A stretch of DNA of 64,000 nucleotides. It comes from Laburnicola sp. R22_1. Lineage: Eukaryota; Ascomycota; Dothideomycetes; Pleosporales; Didymosphaeriaceae. A program made the translations under genes and the position numbers. This document shows positions 1 to 11,026 of the stretch, in pieces. Within the stretch, counting starts at the first letter, position 1, and each line of letters begins with the position of its first letter. The notes below the pieces were generated by a model. It saw nothing but the letters and a program-made list of their open reading frames with translations. It searched no databases and had not been told where the DNA came from. The stretch is taken from the NCBI GenBank assembly GCA_014281115.1, contig JACONQ010000009.1, positions 868,001 through 932,000 of the forward strand, given 5' to 3'.

Positions 1-1721
1 AAGAAGACCACGACTTTTCCGCGAAATACGGGACGTACGACCACTACGAAATCACGGAAGAAGACTGCTACGACGAGCTGGGGTTCTGTTTACGGTGCAG
101 GTGTGATGAACTTCAACACGTCGCTGTATTCGAATGCGATTGGGGGGATTCCCGAGGAGTTTGGTGTTAGTGCGCAGTCTGCACGGTTGGGTGCGGCCAT
201 CTTTTTGATCACGTATGCGTTTGGGTGCGAGTTGTGGGCGGTATGTTTGCAATGCGAGCACGTCTCTTTTGCGTGCGTTTGCTGATGAGATGTAGCCTTG
301 GAGCGAAGAGCTGGGGAGATGGCCTATTCTTCAGCTCAGTTTGTTTTTGGTGAATATTTGGCAGATTCCGGTGGGGATCGCGCCGGATTTTGGGACTATC
401 CTGGCGTTTCGGGCGCTGGGTGGTCTTTCGACGGCAGGTGGTTCAGTGACGCTGGGCATGGTTGCCGATATGTGGGAGGATGATGCGCAACAATACGCTG
501 TGGTACGTCTATTGATCTTCAATTCGCGTGGGATACCTCTAATACTAGATATAGGCATTTATCGTCTTCTCGTCCGTCGGCGGTTCCATCTTGGGACCTG
601 TTGTTGGAGGCTTCGTGGAACAATTCCTGGCATGGCGATGGAATATCTGGATCCAGTTGATTTTCGGCGGCGCGACTCAAATCGCACATTTTTTCCTTGT
701 CCCAGAAACCCGGTCGACTATCATGATGGACCGTATCGGAAAGAAGCGCCGTGCAGAGAGTGAAAAAAACGGGAAGCCTCTCAACCTCTGGGGCCCTAAC
801 GAGCTCAAGCATTTCAAAGAACGCTTCTCCATGCGAGAAATCCTAATCACCTGTAAGCATCCCATCCGCCCAACATCTTCTCCGTCCATACTAACCAAAA
901 CCCCCCCAGGGATCCGCCCATTCCGCATGTTCCTAACCGAGCCCATCGTCCTCGTCCTCTCCCTCCTCTCCGGCTTCTCCGACGCCCTAATCTTCATGTT
1001 CATCCAATCCTTCGCCCTCGTCTACGCGCAATGGGACTTCGTCCCCTTCTCCATCGGCATAGGCTACTTCATAGCCTGCCTCTCCTTCTTCCCCGCCATC
1101 AAGCGCAACGAAAAAGAGCGTAAAAACAACCCCACCAACGAACGCTCCCAATACGAGTCCCGCCTCTGGTGGCTCCTCTACACGGCGCCCTGCCTCCCCA
1201 TCGGCCTCATGGGCTTCGCCTGGACGTCCACCGGCCCGCCACTCCCCTGGACCGCGTCCATGATCTTCGCTGCTATGGTTGGTATCGCGAATTACGCTAT
1301 TTATATGGCGACCGTCGACTACATGATCTGCGCGTACGGGCCGTACTCGGCCTCTGCAACGGGCGGCAACGGCTGGGCGCGCGACTTCCTCGCCGGCGTC
1401 CTGACCCTCCCTGCTACACCGTTTTTCCAGGACATCCCCAGCTCGGCGGACCCGAACCATCTCGCGTACGCGTCGACGATTCTTTTCGGCATCTCGTTCG
1501 TCCTCGTTGCGGCTGTGTATGTGATTTATTGGAAGGGCCCGGTGCTGAGGGAGAGGAGTCCGTTTGTGCAGCAGTTGGTGGGCGCGAGGGAGCAGACGGG
1601 TGGGAGGAGGGTGAGCGCTGTGCCGGGCGTCCATGGCTTGAGGCATGGTTCTATTGCTGGGGAGGGGATGGAGGGCGGGAGGAGGGGGAGTGTTATAAGG
1701 GGGGCGAAGGTGGGGAGTTAG
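1..1721 (+). CDS. MFS transporter, DHA1/polyamine-type (5' end outside window)
   Basis: Membrane transporter of the major facilitator superfamily, probably a proton antiporter for drugs or polyamines at the plasma membrane. The start lies upstream of the window. Reading continues through three introns that keep frame: 241-295 (GTATGT donor), 503-554 (GTACGT) and 853-909 (GTAAGC). The spliced protein has the family landmarks: a GRWPILQ stretch after the second membrane segment, the RALGGLSTAGGSVTLGMVADMW segment and the GPVVGGF turn of motif C type. A hydrophilic central loop (about 750-850 plus the next exon start) is followed by six hydrophobic segments. The C-terminal tail is Gly/Arg-rich and ends at a TAG at 1719. 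The substrate cannot be told from sequence; TPO-type polyamine or multidrug efflux is the best guess. Confidence 0.88.
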
Positions 1722-2121
1722 CAGCTGCAGCGGGTGCGTTGATGGGGTCTGGTTGTGGGGGGTTGGTTTGGGCCGCTGTTAGTGCGATTCGGTGGGGCTG
1801 GATGTTGTTACTGTACGATATGTGTTTTTCTAATTTATAAGATACTATGAAGACTGGCATCAGTCGGCCTTTGAGCATGGTATATGACGTGGATGCTGGA
1901 GCGGACGATATGGAATATGCTGAGGCGCCCTAGAGAGCTGCGAGATCATGCTGTCATCCTGCAAGATCGAACAATACAAGGAAGGAAGAGGTGGTAGCAA
2001 ATCCAGGAAATACAACAATTGTGATTTTGATATGTTTATCCTGAGCGGCCACCACGCATTATGCATGTTTGGCAGCGACACTCAGAGAAATAGATCTGTA
2101 AGATATGTCGCGTTAAATTAA
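1722..2121. other. Intergenic, downstream of the MFS gene
   Basis: This stretch has no supported gene. It is G-rich just after the MFS stop and then AT-rich up to the MITE. It probably contains the MFS 3' UTR. Confidence 0.5.
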
Positions 2122-2432
2122 CTACCTAGGGGTAGAACGACAAAGGCTTTCATCTCAAATAACATGACAAAAAAAGCAGAGCCCCCTGCTTAGTAAACAA
2201 AAAGAGCGTAAAAAGGAGATCACAAAAAAAGCGAATGTAAGATATAATACCCATCGAGAAGAGAAAGAGTTCTTTCCTGGATTATAGCTTGATTCTGATA
2301 ATGAGCAACATGGTTGAATCTTTCCTCTAATAGTATTGATTTTACGCTCTTTTTGTTTACTAAGCAGAGGGCTCCGTTTTTTTTTTGTGATATTATTTGA
2401 GATGAAAGCCTTTGTCGTCCTACCTTGGGTAG
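2122..2432. mobile_element. MITE-like element with ~95-bp terminal inverted repeats
   Basis: A 311-bp non-coding element. The left end at 2122 (CTACCTAGGGGTAG...) is repeated in inverse orientation ending at 2432. The two arms match over about 95 bp, including the motifs ACGACAAAGGCTTTCATCTC and TTAGTAAACAAAAAGAGCGT. The 125-bp centre is AT-rich with no ORF. A diverged single-arm copy lies at about 44129-44245. No transposase is present, so the element is non-autonomous. The target-site duplication is not clear: TTAA lies on the left, but only a loosely similar AT-rich flank lies on the right. Confidence 0.85.
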
Positions 2433-2493
2433 ATTTTAATCGCGAAACAACATAGCATTGATACGTAGAAGATTGGCAGTATAATGGAAGGTA

Positions 2494-4155
2494 TTAGCTA
2501 TACTTGTGCATGCTGCAAGGTGAGGGAATGGCATAATCCAAACACAAACGATTCGAATATCTCGATAAGAAGCTTCCCGATCTGTCTACAGCCCACTCCA
2601 ACCCAGAAACAGCCAAAGATCGATATCCTATCCAGCTACGCGTTGAGGATCTTGCCTGAACCATAGCACCACCTTCTTCAAGCTCATCCGCAACTCTCGG
2701 AAGGTTCACAAAATCAGACCGGTTCGCTCCCGGTATCATTGACCGCGGATGCGATCCATGGCAGTCCTCCTTCCAAGCAAAGCGAATATTCACGGCGTCA
2801 AACAACTTGCCAGCCTCCTTGGTCAAACGGATGTCCAAGCCATGCTCATCATCCGGACGATCATCCTCGCTAATCATGCCATCCGTGGTCTGTGTCATTT
2901 CTGCCACCCCAACAGTTACTCGTTTGAGGTCAGGGAACTGGTGCGGCGCACTCTTCGCTAAGCCGGAGAGTCCATTGGCAATGCCCCTGTACAGGTAGAA
3001 TATACGGAAGCGCCGGACCGTTCGTGGCAAAAAGTTCGTTAATCGATGTAATGTATCCGGCGTGTCTTCACGATAGATGGATCGGCAGTCGAGTGAGATA
3101 TCCTCCAATCTTTCCATGGTATTAAGAGTGTCGATAGCAGCGTAATCACTCCATGGGCACTGATAATACCTCATGTACACTCCGCCCCATCGGCGGGGCG
3201 GTACGTGCGCCAAGCAGAGTCGTCTCAGCGTGGTCCTGAAGCAGCACAGGATGGCGTCAAGATTGATGTGCTCCCGGCCCCAGTAATACTCAAGATCCTC
3301 CAACCGTGCAAGTTTGCCGCTGCCTTTAGATACGAGCTCTTCCATGTGTTGAGGGGTGAAGCCTTCGATGCAGAGTTTGCGCAAGTTTGTGAGACCATTA
3401 TACTTTGGATCGAAATTGCTGGGATCTGGGAGCATCGGAAAGCCACCGTTTGCGTATACGGTTTCAAGATTAGGCGCTGCGTTGTAGAGAGTATGGAGAT
3501 CGGTGAAGTGGTCGTTATGTTCGCCATCTGCAAAGCTCACTGTTCGTAGAGCTGGTAACTTCAAGTCTTGCACTTGGTCAAGTTTTAAAGTGAAATCATC
3601 AAAGTCGTGTCGGAAAAGCAGCAAACTGGAAAGCTGCGGCAGACATTTCAAGGCGATTATAACGAGATCTCCGTAATCCGGATCGCCCGAACTCCATGGG
3701 AGAAGGTTATTCGCGGTGCCCAACCGTATGACTGACTCGATAACAGCAATCTGATCTTTGCAGAAGTACTCGATCACGTCTAGGCGGCGGATGTAAAGCA
3801 CCTGCAATGATTGCACTCGTAGTGCTAGGTCAGGGCGCTCTATCACAGTGCGCAGAAATTGGGGAAATGGGTCTGGTTTGTCGTCAATCCTCTTTGCGAG
3901 ATCGTGGAACCATATCAGGCCAGGGAACCATCGTTCGTCCGTCTCGAGGTCTAAGCTCGCGAAGTAGTGATGCAGAATGGGTTGCGCAGCTGCGCATAAC
4001 GACTTGGACACGCGACATAACTTAGCCAGAATTCCTTTGTCGTCGCGCACTTCCTGTGCGTCCACGTCGGGAAGGTGGCCTCGGTGTTGGCAATGAAAGC
4101 AGAACTGAGCACAGATCAAGTAAAGAACGTCGTTTGGCAATGCATCAAGCTTCAT
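2494..4155 (-). CDS. F-box-like protein of unknown target
   Basis: A 553-residue single-exon protein. The first ~65 residues (LPNDVLYLICAQF ... LAKLCRVSKSLCAAAQPILHHYF) have the pattern of a fungal F-box: a Leu-Pro start, an amphipathic helix, then a conserved 'L..VSK.....QP.LY' helix. The rest is a series of weak leucine-rich segments typical of fungal F-box receptors. Such proteins bind Skp1 and select substrates for SCF ubiquitin ligases, and the substrate here is unknown. An in-frame terminal intron cannot be excluded, because the last 40 residues look less conserved in character. The gene is divergent from the zinc-ribbon gene at 4415, and 260 bp separate the two starts. Confidence 0.75.
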   Translation of the reverse strand: MKLDALPNDVLYLICAQFCFHCQHRGHLPDVDAQEVRDDKGILAKLCRVSKSLCAAAQPILHHYFASLDLETDERWFPGLIWFHDLAKRIDDKPDPFPQFLRTVIERPDLALRVQSLQVLYIRRLDVIEYFCKDQIAVIESVIRLGTANNLLPWSSGDPDYGDLVIIALKCLPQLSSLLLFRHDFDDFTLKLDQVQDLKLPALRTVSFADGEHNDHFTDLHTLYNAAPNLETVYANGGFPMLPDPSNFDPKYNGLTNLRKLCIEGFTPQHMEELVSKGSGKLARLEDLEYYWGREHINLDAILCCFRTTLRRLCLAHVPPRRWGGVYMRYYQCPWSDYAAIDTLNTMERLEDISLDCRSIYREDTPDTLHRLTNFLPRTVRRFRIFYLYRGIANGLSGLAKSAPHQFPDLKRVTVGVAEMTQTTDGMISEDDRPDDEHGLDIRLTKEAGKLFDAVNIRFAWKEDCHGSHPRSMIPGANRSDFVNLPRVADELEEGGAMVQARSSTRSWIGYRSLAVSGLEWAVDRSGSFLSRYSNRLCLDYAIPSPCSMHKYS

Positions 4156-4638
4156 AGTCGCGAGTGTCGAGAGATAGAGAGAAGCTTCAAAGTGTCGTCG
4201 TTGGAGTCACATCAATTGCAACGTGAGGCAGCAGCAGTGGTGGCAGCTGTAAGCTTTTACGCTAGCCTAATTAAGCCTAGTCCTTCAATCTCACATGCCT
4301 CTGCATCTTCAATCCTCCTACATGCATTCGACCACTTGTGATACCCACCAATCTCCCCACACCACCCTACCAATCCCAAGAATAATCTCTATATCGCACA
4401 CCTACACCGTCCCAATGCTCAAATGCCCCTGCTGCGGCGCCTCCGCCGACCGAACAAAAGACGGCACCTACGCCCACAATTGTCAACAATCAAATATACT
4501 TCCAAATCTCGAGCTTCGAACGGCCGAGTTGCCAAATCAAGTAAATCAAGTCTTTGCCGTATAAATTGAGGCGGAAATCCAGTCCAAAATAAAGATTTGA
4601 CTTGGAGATTTGATAGATTTAATAGTGTTATTCAGCTA

Positions 4639-6489
4639 ACGTGTTTACAAGCGAGCCGTGCGTACAAGTGAGCCGCGCGCCCCACCAAGTCTCTCAGCCT
4701 TTTGCAGGCTGTATATCAACAACGCATCAAAATTCTATTAATATAATAGCTATCCTAAATCAAGCAGTATCTATAGAAGCTTTCTTGCACGTACGTGAGT
4801 TGTGCCCAGGCTCCCTGCAGCGCGTGCAGCGCGCTGAAGCCTGCCGGCTCGCACCTGACCGCGCCTGGCTATACCGCGTTTCTCCCTCTAGTTGCTGCTC
4901 AATAGCCTTCTGAGCAATAATATCCTCTCCCTCTGCCTTTGATAGGGTGCCTCGCTTCTAGATCCGCTTTTTTTTGCGCTGTTTACGCGTTGTGGCTGCC
5001 TTATTTACCCTCTATAGACTAGCTATCTTATTGCGCATAAGCACTATTAAATGCGCCATTCTCTCAGCCCCTCTTGTAAGCTAATTAAGCGACTGGATAA
5101 CTAATATAGGAGAGGATCCTTAATGCCTTTGGATCCGCTCACGAACTAGAGTTGACTAAGCGCCTAGCTCGCGCGCGTTGCTTAGTGTTGCAGACTCCCA
5201 TAGGGCCTCTAGTAGGGCTGCTGGCGACGGCGTACGAAGCTTCACATCAAGCTTTAATATCACCGCCTCTGGATCGTGTGGGACTAGCCCAGCGCCTTGA
5301 AAGCTTGCGCAGATATTCTCCTTTATAATTGACTGGTTGTAGGCGGCGCGGAAGGCTGGTAGGAACTCAAGCTTGGTGATATGGTTGATGTGGTCGCGTA
5401 TCAGGCCCTCGACCTGGCGCCCGTACGCCCGCTTTAACGGCGAGAAACAGCCAACGTCAAGCGGCTGCAGAAGGTGTGACGAATGTGGCGGCATATAGAG
5501 AGTGTAGATCTTATTCTCCTTGCAGATCTCCTAGAATTTAAGCGAGTTGTGACTCTTATAGCTGTTAAGTATTAGTAGCTGACGCGCGCCTACTCTACGC
5601 TCTACTGTATGCTTAATAAAATGCCATAGCCAGGCAACACCAAGCTCGTTCGTAGTCCAGCCATTGTCGCTAAGACTAATAGCCCAGTCACCTGGTATAT
5701 CGTCGCCCTCGTACCAGGCAGAGAGGTGGTACTGGCCAGCGAAGATGATAAAGGGCGGGATTGCCCACCTAGTAGCGTTGATTCTGTGGATCGCTGTCAC
5801 CCACTTACGATTGCCTGGCTGGATCGCTTTTGGCTGGCCACGCCTCTCTAAGCCAGTAATGACTAGCTGGGAGGATATTTTACCCATTAGAAAGCCAGTC
5901 TTGTCGAAGTTGAAGGTATCCTTGTCGCAGATACCGTAGGTGGCCTTTGTACGTGCTACTAGCTCAAACCAGGCCTGTATAACTGTCGGGTCCTCGTAGA
6001 GGGCTCGCTGTCGATCGTAGGGTCGATTAAATCGCGTTGTGAGGCTGTCTGTTCGCTTGACAAAGTTCCTAGGCCACTGCTAGCCAATGTGGCCTGCGCT
6101 GCGCTCAGTGAGCAGCTTATTCGCCATATCTCGTACAGCACCTAGAGTGGGCGCAAAGCCTCGCGAATCTAGGTCAAGTATATGCTCAACAATCACCTCC
6201 TCTTTAAGCTTGGTAAGCTTCTTTGATTTGGGCTTAGAGTCGCGTCGCGCAGCGATTCCTGCGTGTTGGCCGCGAAGTGTTGTTTCAGGGACGCAAAACG
6301 TTGCGGCAGCGCGTTTTATACTTCGTATTTGACTAGAATTAATAGCTAAAAGAGCTAGGTAGATATTTGCTTCTTTATAGCGCAATTGAGCAGACAATGG
6401 TTGAACTATTGTAGTTTGTATGAGACGCGTTGTAGAAAGTTGGTGGGGCGCGCGGCTCACTTGTACGCGCGGCTCGCTTGTAAACACGT
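4639..6489 (-). mobile_element. pogo/Fot1-like Tc1-mariner element (first copy)
   Basis: An 1851-bp element with ~50-bp inverted repeats starting ACGTGTTTACAAGCGAGCCG, flanked by TA at 4637-4638 and 6490-6491, the target duplication of the Tc1/mariner superfamily. The two repeats differ by very few bases. The encoded transposase is decayed (see 4760-6430). The right-hand TA is also the left-hand TA of the next element. Confidence 0.9.
4760..6430 (-). pseudogene. Fot1-like DDE transposase with zinc knuckle, nonsense-riddled
   Basis: The whole transposase can be read in one frame on the minus strand, interrupted only by stop codons and not by frameshifts. In order: a helix-turn-helix region (LRYKEANIYLALLAIN ... 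AAATFCVPETTLRG), a CENPB-type DNA-binding region, the DDE core, and a C-terminal CTRCREPGHNSRTC zinc knuckle near 4790-4830. In the core, NFDKTGF holds the first Asp and LLQPLDVGCFSPLKRAYG holds the third. The second catalytic Asp is Asn (LLILNSYKSH). Visible stops fall where Gln is expected (after SLKF, after SAGHIG), which fits CAG-to-TAG changes. No convincing ATG remains inside the element before the conserved region, so the start is probably lost as well. Confidence 0.85.
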
Positions 6490-6752
6490 TACCATATTTT
6501 ACCACCAAATGCACGGACCCACCAAATGCACGTTTTTGCCGCCACCAAGGGCAACACTCCAAAACCTATACAACGCCAAATATATAGTAAAATCACTAGA
6601 ATTTTTGCAGTAGCACTCGTAGGAGCATGTAAAACCATTGCGCAATGATAAATTACTTGCGATAACGCTATGGGAGCTGTACAGTACGGGTGCGCGTGGC
6701 TCTGGCGGGTGAGGGCACCCTCTCTCCAGTGGGCTCTTGATCAACAATAGTA

Positions 6753-9042
6753 ACGTCCCTCACTGCGTAGCGAGACACACTGTGTGGCGAGACAAACGAG
6801 GGGTACTTCGACTTTCAGCAACTGAAAAGCCTATGCGCACAACGAATATTGCTATAATTTTACGAAAATAATCTACTGTAGCTAATTCTGAATGTCTATG
6901 ATCCCTCCTACCCAAAAATTATGTTTGTATTGTCGCCTCCGCGCCTAACTTGTACAGCGCATTGTGTCGTGGCATAATAGGCTTTCCTCCCTACAGCGCC
7001 CACCTTAAGCCTTTTTCGCTCTGAATTTTTGTAGAATAGCCTTATCCTAGCCTCACAACCTCCCCCTTATACCAGGAAGTCATTATTAGCCCTATGCGCG
7101 CTGCGGGGCGCGATTTCATGCAGGGCCGCCCCGTCGATTAGTACTTCCAGCGGAAGCGAACCACCGATCCTGGCTAATGCGCGATGACCCCGCACGTCTT
7201 ACCTCATGCACTGGTGGGTATCTTACTGTAAGATATGATGATGATGATGATGATGAGTTTTATTCCGCCCGGCTCTAAGCCTAAAGGGCACTAGTACAAT
7301 ATATCACATGACCCGATTCCTTCAATATGTCCCTGTACTCCTGCAAGCCCCTACAGTGTTCTCTTCTCTCGCTGTTACCCATAATTAGTCTTATCCTTCT
7401 CCTGTGCATGAATTGATCTGTCGCAAGTTGTCTTAGAGATCCTCCTCTAAGTGTTCAGTGTCCTTGAGCCGGCGATTGAAGCAAAACTTGCTGCCGCACC
7501 CAGAAACAGATATGCATTACAGTGCTCTAGGAGATGTATCTACATAGCAGAGGTGAGGCCATGGCCTGCTCACACAGACCTCTCCACCACAGGCGGGTGT
7601 TAGAATCTTGCTACAGCTTGCAAGTTGTTCCGCGCACCTATCCCTGTCCCTGATTTGCTCCTTAAGCCTATCTCTCTGTGCTGTCCCTAGAACTCTCGAT
7701 AGACCGACACGCGCATCCGTCCTTTCGGGCCATATAGACAGTGTTGTTGGCGAGGGTTTGATCCTCCTCCCAATGTAGTCCCCGCCACGTAGAATTCCTA
7801 CCGCACTCCTACCGCGCCATTAGGGGGTGCGACTCTACGCAAGGGACTACGAGTCCACCAAGGGTCCTCCATAGGCGTACGCAGATAGCCTAAGGCGAGT
7901 TCCTTGGAGCCGTCTATCGCTGCTATTATATGCCACGCCCCACAGCCCCTTTTGGTCCCAGCGGGCTGCTTCGCGTTACCTATAACCCTCTCGGTGATAA
8001 TGGGCCGTCCGTGTCTTGCAGAGGGAAGTCCTAAGGCAACTCGACGCCGCGCAGCTGCGAGCCTTACGCCTCCACTAACTAAGCTTGCGTTCCTCTCCCT
8101 TGTCAAGTCCTTCCTCAGTGTCCCTGTGTATCTAGTGTTCCTAGGCTCGCTAGCGCAGGCAGGGGGTCGGTCGGATCGTAGGAGGCTGCGAGCACCACGC
8201 TGTTTGAGACCCTCCTCTTGGTCACCGCCTTATCCGGCTTTCCACCCTGCCTTCTGTGGAGGCTGCGGGCACCACGCTGTTTGAGACCCTCCTCTTAGTT
8301 ACCTTCTACCTAGTCTGCCCACAACGCACTGGTAGTTAACAAGTTTCCTTGGAAGGTTTGCCTAGAATTCGGGATTCTTCCTACCCTCGGTGACGTCGCA
8401 CTCTTAGAGCGGCATAAGCACAGAGGTGTCCTATCCCTCTACTAAACTAGGAATGCTATGTGAGGCGATTCCCTTAGGTAGAGGGTTGGATGGTTTTTAC
8501 CGCGTTCCTCTGTTTTTGTTTTGTTGGTATTTGGCTTGGCGTTGAAAATTTTCTTTCTGGCTGCGTCGAGGGTGTTGAGGACGCTTAACCCCCTCTAGCA
8601 CTGCGCGCACGTCGATGCACTGGAAGAGAACGTGATTCTCGTAATCAGCTTGTTCCGGGGAACAAAATGATACGGAGAGGAACCCCCATAGGACAGTATG
8701 GGTCGAATCACGATTTTGCACAAGCGTTCGGATTATCGTAAATCCGACTTGGGATAGGGAGCAGCGATAAGACATGGCCCGGTGCAGCCATCTCGTACAT
8801 TTCGAGACGCAATCCAACGCACAGCGATACCCACTTTGTAACGTAGAGACATACCATTACCATGTCCTCGAGCTCCGACGCCTGCTGCCGTTCTCTCCGC
8901 TGACCGATGGAACGACCTGATCAAGCTTCATGCTTCTCGAGTCCGGCGCCGATTCCGAGACCAAGCCGCAGCGAGCTTTAGTCTCGGCTCGTCTGAAGGA
9001 GAGTGCGATGTGATAGGAAAGATATAAGATGGAGTGCGGCGG
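6753..9042 (+). repeat. Left arm of the giant inverted repeat
   Basis: This arm pairs with 11027-13334. It contains a (GAT)n tract at about 7234-7257 followed by GAGTTTTATTCCGCCC. On the minus strand this looks like the (ATC)n-tailed 3' end of a non-LTR retrotransposon. Short ORFs in both arms are fragmentary and not recognised. At 8198-8220 and 8268-8290 there is a short direct repeat of CACGCTGTTTGAGACCCTCC. Confidence 0.85.
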
Positions 9043-10150
9043 CCCTGGAAATTGAAGCCTGCGCTTCGGCAAGTGTGGAAACGCCCTAGATATTTAGGTG
9101 ATACAGCTGTCGTAGGTCAAACGACGAGTGGCTCCATACATGAACGCTGCAATCTCTAGGGTCGTAGAGGTATGCTTCAGTTCGACCTGTGAGAGTCATG
9201 AGGAGTTTTGGGTTGTTCATGTTCGTGAGGAATGAGTAAATTACTAGCAGAGCTGTGATAGTGGCCATGCTTCACCCGCCGTGCCGAAGTATATGTAACC
9301 ATTTGACCAAGTACCTTACTGATTCCTCTCTAGAGCTATTCAGTCTTACTTCAGATATTAGTATCTACCCCCCTCCCGTTTGTGATAGGCTAATAACGCC
9401 TTTGCCGTGCTAAACGTTTCCTCTTAAACGTTCGCGTCTTTAGGACCGTAAGTGCATGGAATGGCTGCGGATATCCAGAACAGAGGCCGCGATCCTCCAA
9501 GCAATGTAGGCAGCGCCTCCTTCCTTAGCCTGTGATATTCTCACCTATTCGAGCTGAAGATGGATTACAATGCTCTCTAATGTAGTGCCCCCCACCGCAA
9601 ATGCTCCTTGAAAACCCAAGCGTCTTGAAGGACACTGTGGGTTGACCAAGGACGAGCGCGTATGTCCTGACCACCAGGAAAGGACAATCAACCGCTGAGC
9701 ACGGCTCAAAATGAGAAGCATCCTGTTCCAGCTAATGAAGTCCACCATTCTTGCAGCTACAGCTCACAATACGCGTCGTCATGCGCCTGAGACGCTCTGT
9801 CGGGTCTATCTCTATGTCCACATACACGTACTGGCATCCTACTGGCCGCGGAACCACGGATCGCGCTTGGCATAGACGAATCTCAACCGCATCCGTTTCC
9901 TATCTTACAGATTGGCATACTTACTGTCCACTTGTGCTCCGCCACGTTTGCCGAAGAACCACCCTGCTTCGCTGAAATGGAAGGCACACGGGCAGGATCA
10001 TGCGGGTTGGATCTAGTTCATGCATGTAATTCACTAGTGGCCGCTGTGTATCCTATGATGCAAAAGACTTTAGAATAAGATGTGGAAACTGAAAGTAGCA
10101 ACCGCCAACAGAACTAAAATCTACCAAAGGAACAGCGTATATCAAACTAC
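9043..10150. other. Unique centre of the giant-TIR element, upstream of the collagen-like gene
   Basis: I see no supported gene here. Two short minus-strand ORFs (9086-9268 and 9545-9748) lack recognisable domains. The last few hundred bases presumably act as promoter of the collagen-like gene. The CTACCAAAGGAACAGCGTATATC stretch just before 10151 shows nothing diagnostic. Confidence 0.4.
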
Positions 10151-10948
10151 ATGGCTCCATCCTTGAACAGGTTGGCAATTGATGGCGCTCGCAAAGAAGA
10201 TATTCGTATTATTACTCTTCAGATTACCAAGCCCTACACAACTTACACAACAACACTTACTTTGGTGCGCTCTGCTCCCCCAGTGGAAGCAACAACCGAT
10301 TATACTCCTTCTCCGGTATCTACTACAGGAAACTCCGACTCCGATGCATGGGCTGTTGGAGTGGTGTTAGGCGTGTTGGCGTTGCTCTTTGCCATCTCAT
10401 GCTGCATCTGTAGAAGACCGGGCCCTCAAGGTGACCAAGGTCCTCGAGGTGATCAAGGTCCTCGAGGTGATCAAGGTCCTCAAGGCTTCCAAGGTCCTCA
10501 AGGCTTCCAAGGTCCTCAAGGCTTCCAAGGTCCTCAAGGTGATCAAGGTCCTCAAGGTGACCAAGGTCCTCAAGGTGACCAAGGTCCTCGAGGTGATCAA
10601 GGTCCTCGAGGTGATCAAGGTCCTCAAGGCTTCCAAGGTCCTCAAGGCTTCCAAGGTCCTCAAGGCTTCCAAGGTCCTCAAGGTGATCAAGGTCCTCAAG
10701 GTGACCAAGGTCCTCAAGGTGACCAAGGTCCTCAAGGTGACCAAGGTCCTCAAGGTGACCAAGGTCCTGAAGGACGCCGCGGAAGTACCGGGCCCGAAGG
10801 CCGCGATGGCCGCGATGGACGAGATGGACGCGACGGGCGCGACGGGCGCGACGGGTGCGCTGGGTGTGATGAACGCAATAAATGTGATGGGCGTGGCAAA
10901 CGTAAAGGTCGCGGTGGAAACGATGACGATGGGGTTTACAAAAGCTGA
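10151..10948 (+). CDS. Collagen-like single-pass membrane protein
   Basis: An intact 265-residue ORF. Residues 1-65 form a Thr/Ser-rich segment. Residues ~67-88 ([21 protein letters not shown]) are a clear membrane helix ending in Cys and Arg. From residue ~91 to ~240 the protein is uninterrupted Gly-X-Y, mainly [12 protein letters not shown] and GPQGFQ hexads, then GRD triplets. The C-terminal tail is basic and Cys-containing ([20 protein letters not shown]). Gly-X-Y tracts form collagen triple helices; fungal examples are poorly characterised. No N-terminal signal peptide is visible, so the helix would be a signal anchor, or an upstream exon is missing. The gene sits in the unique centre between two 2.3-kb inverted arms and has no nonsense changes, although its surroundings are decayed. 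The function is unknown: adhesion or surface coating are possible inferences. Confidence 0.72.
   Translation: MAPSLNRLAIDGARKEDIRIITLQITKPYTTYTTTLTLVRSAPPVEATTDYTPSPVSTTGNSDSDAWAVGVVLGVLALLFAISCCICRRPGPQGDQGPRGDQGPRGDQGPQGFQGPQGFQGPQGFQGPQGDQGPQGDQGPQGDQGPRGDQGPRGDQGPQGFQGPQGFQGPQGFQGPQGDQGPQGDQGPQGDQGPQGDQGPQGDQGPEGRRGSTGPEGRDGRDGRDGRDGRDGRDGCAGCDERNKCDGRGKRKGRGGNDDDGVYKS
10432..10765 (+). repeat. 18-bp hexad repeats in a 144-bp higher-order unit
   Basis: Coding tandem repeat of an 18-bp unit (GGTCCTCAAGGTGACCAA type). The order of variants (GDQ, two PRGDQ, three GFQ, then GDQ units) occurs twice in succession, which gives a 144-bp higher-order duplication, and GPQGDQ units follow. Near-identity of units points to recent slippage or unequal exchange. 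Confidence 0.9.
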
Positions 10949-11026
10949 TGAAGTCTTGTAAGTTCTCAAGAGCCATGGTAGTTGGATGCGCTAAGCTAAG
11001 CTACCAAATAAGAGAGCTCAACTTGA

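Noticed and set aside
10323..10976. Long open frames antisense and in other frames of the collagen-like gene.
   Set aside because: They are shadows of the 18-bp repeat, which is open in several frames, and encode only simple repeats.
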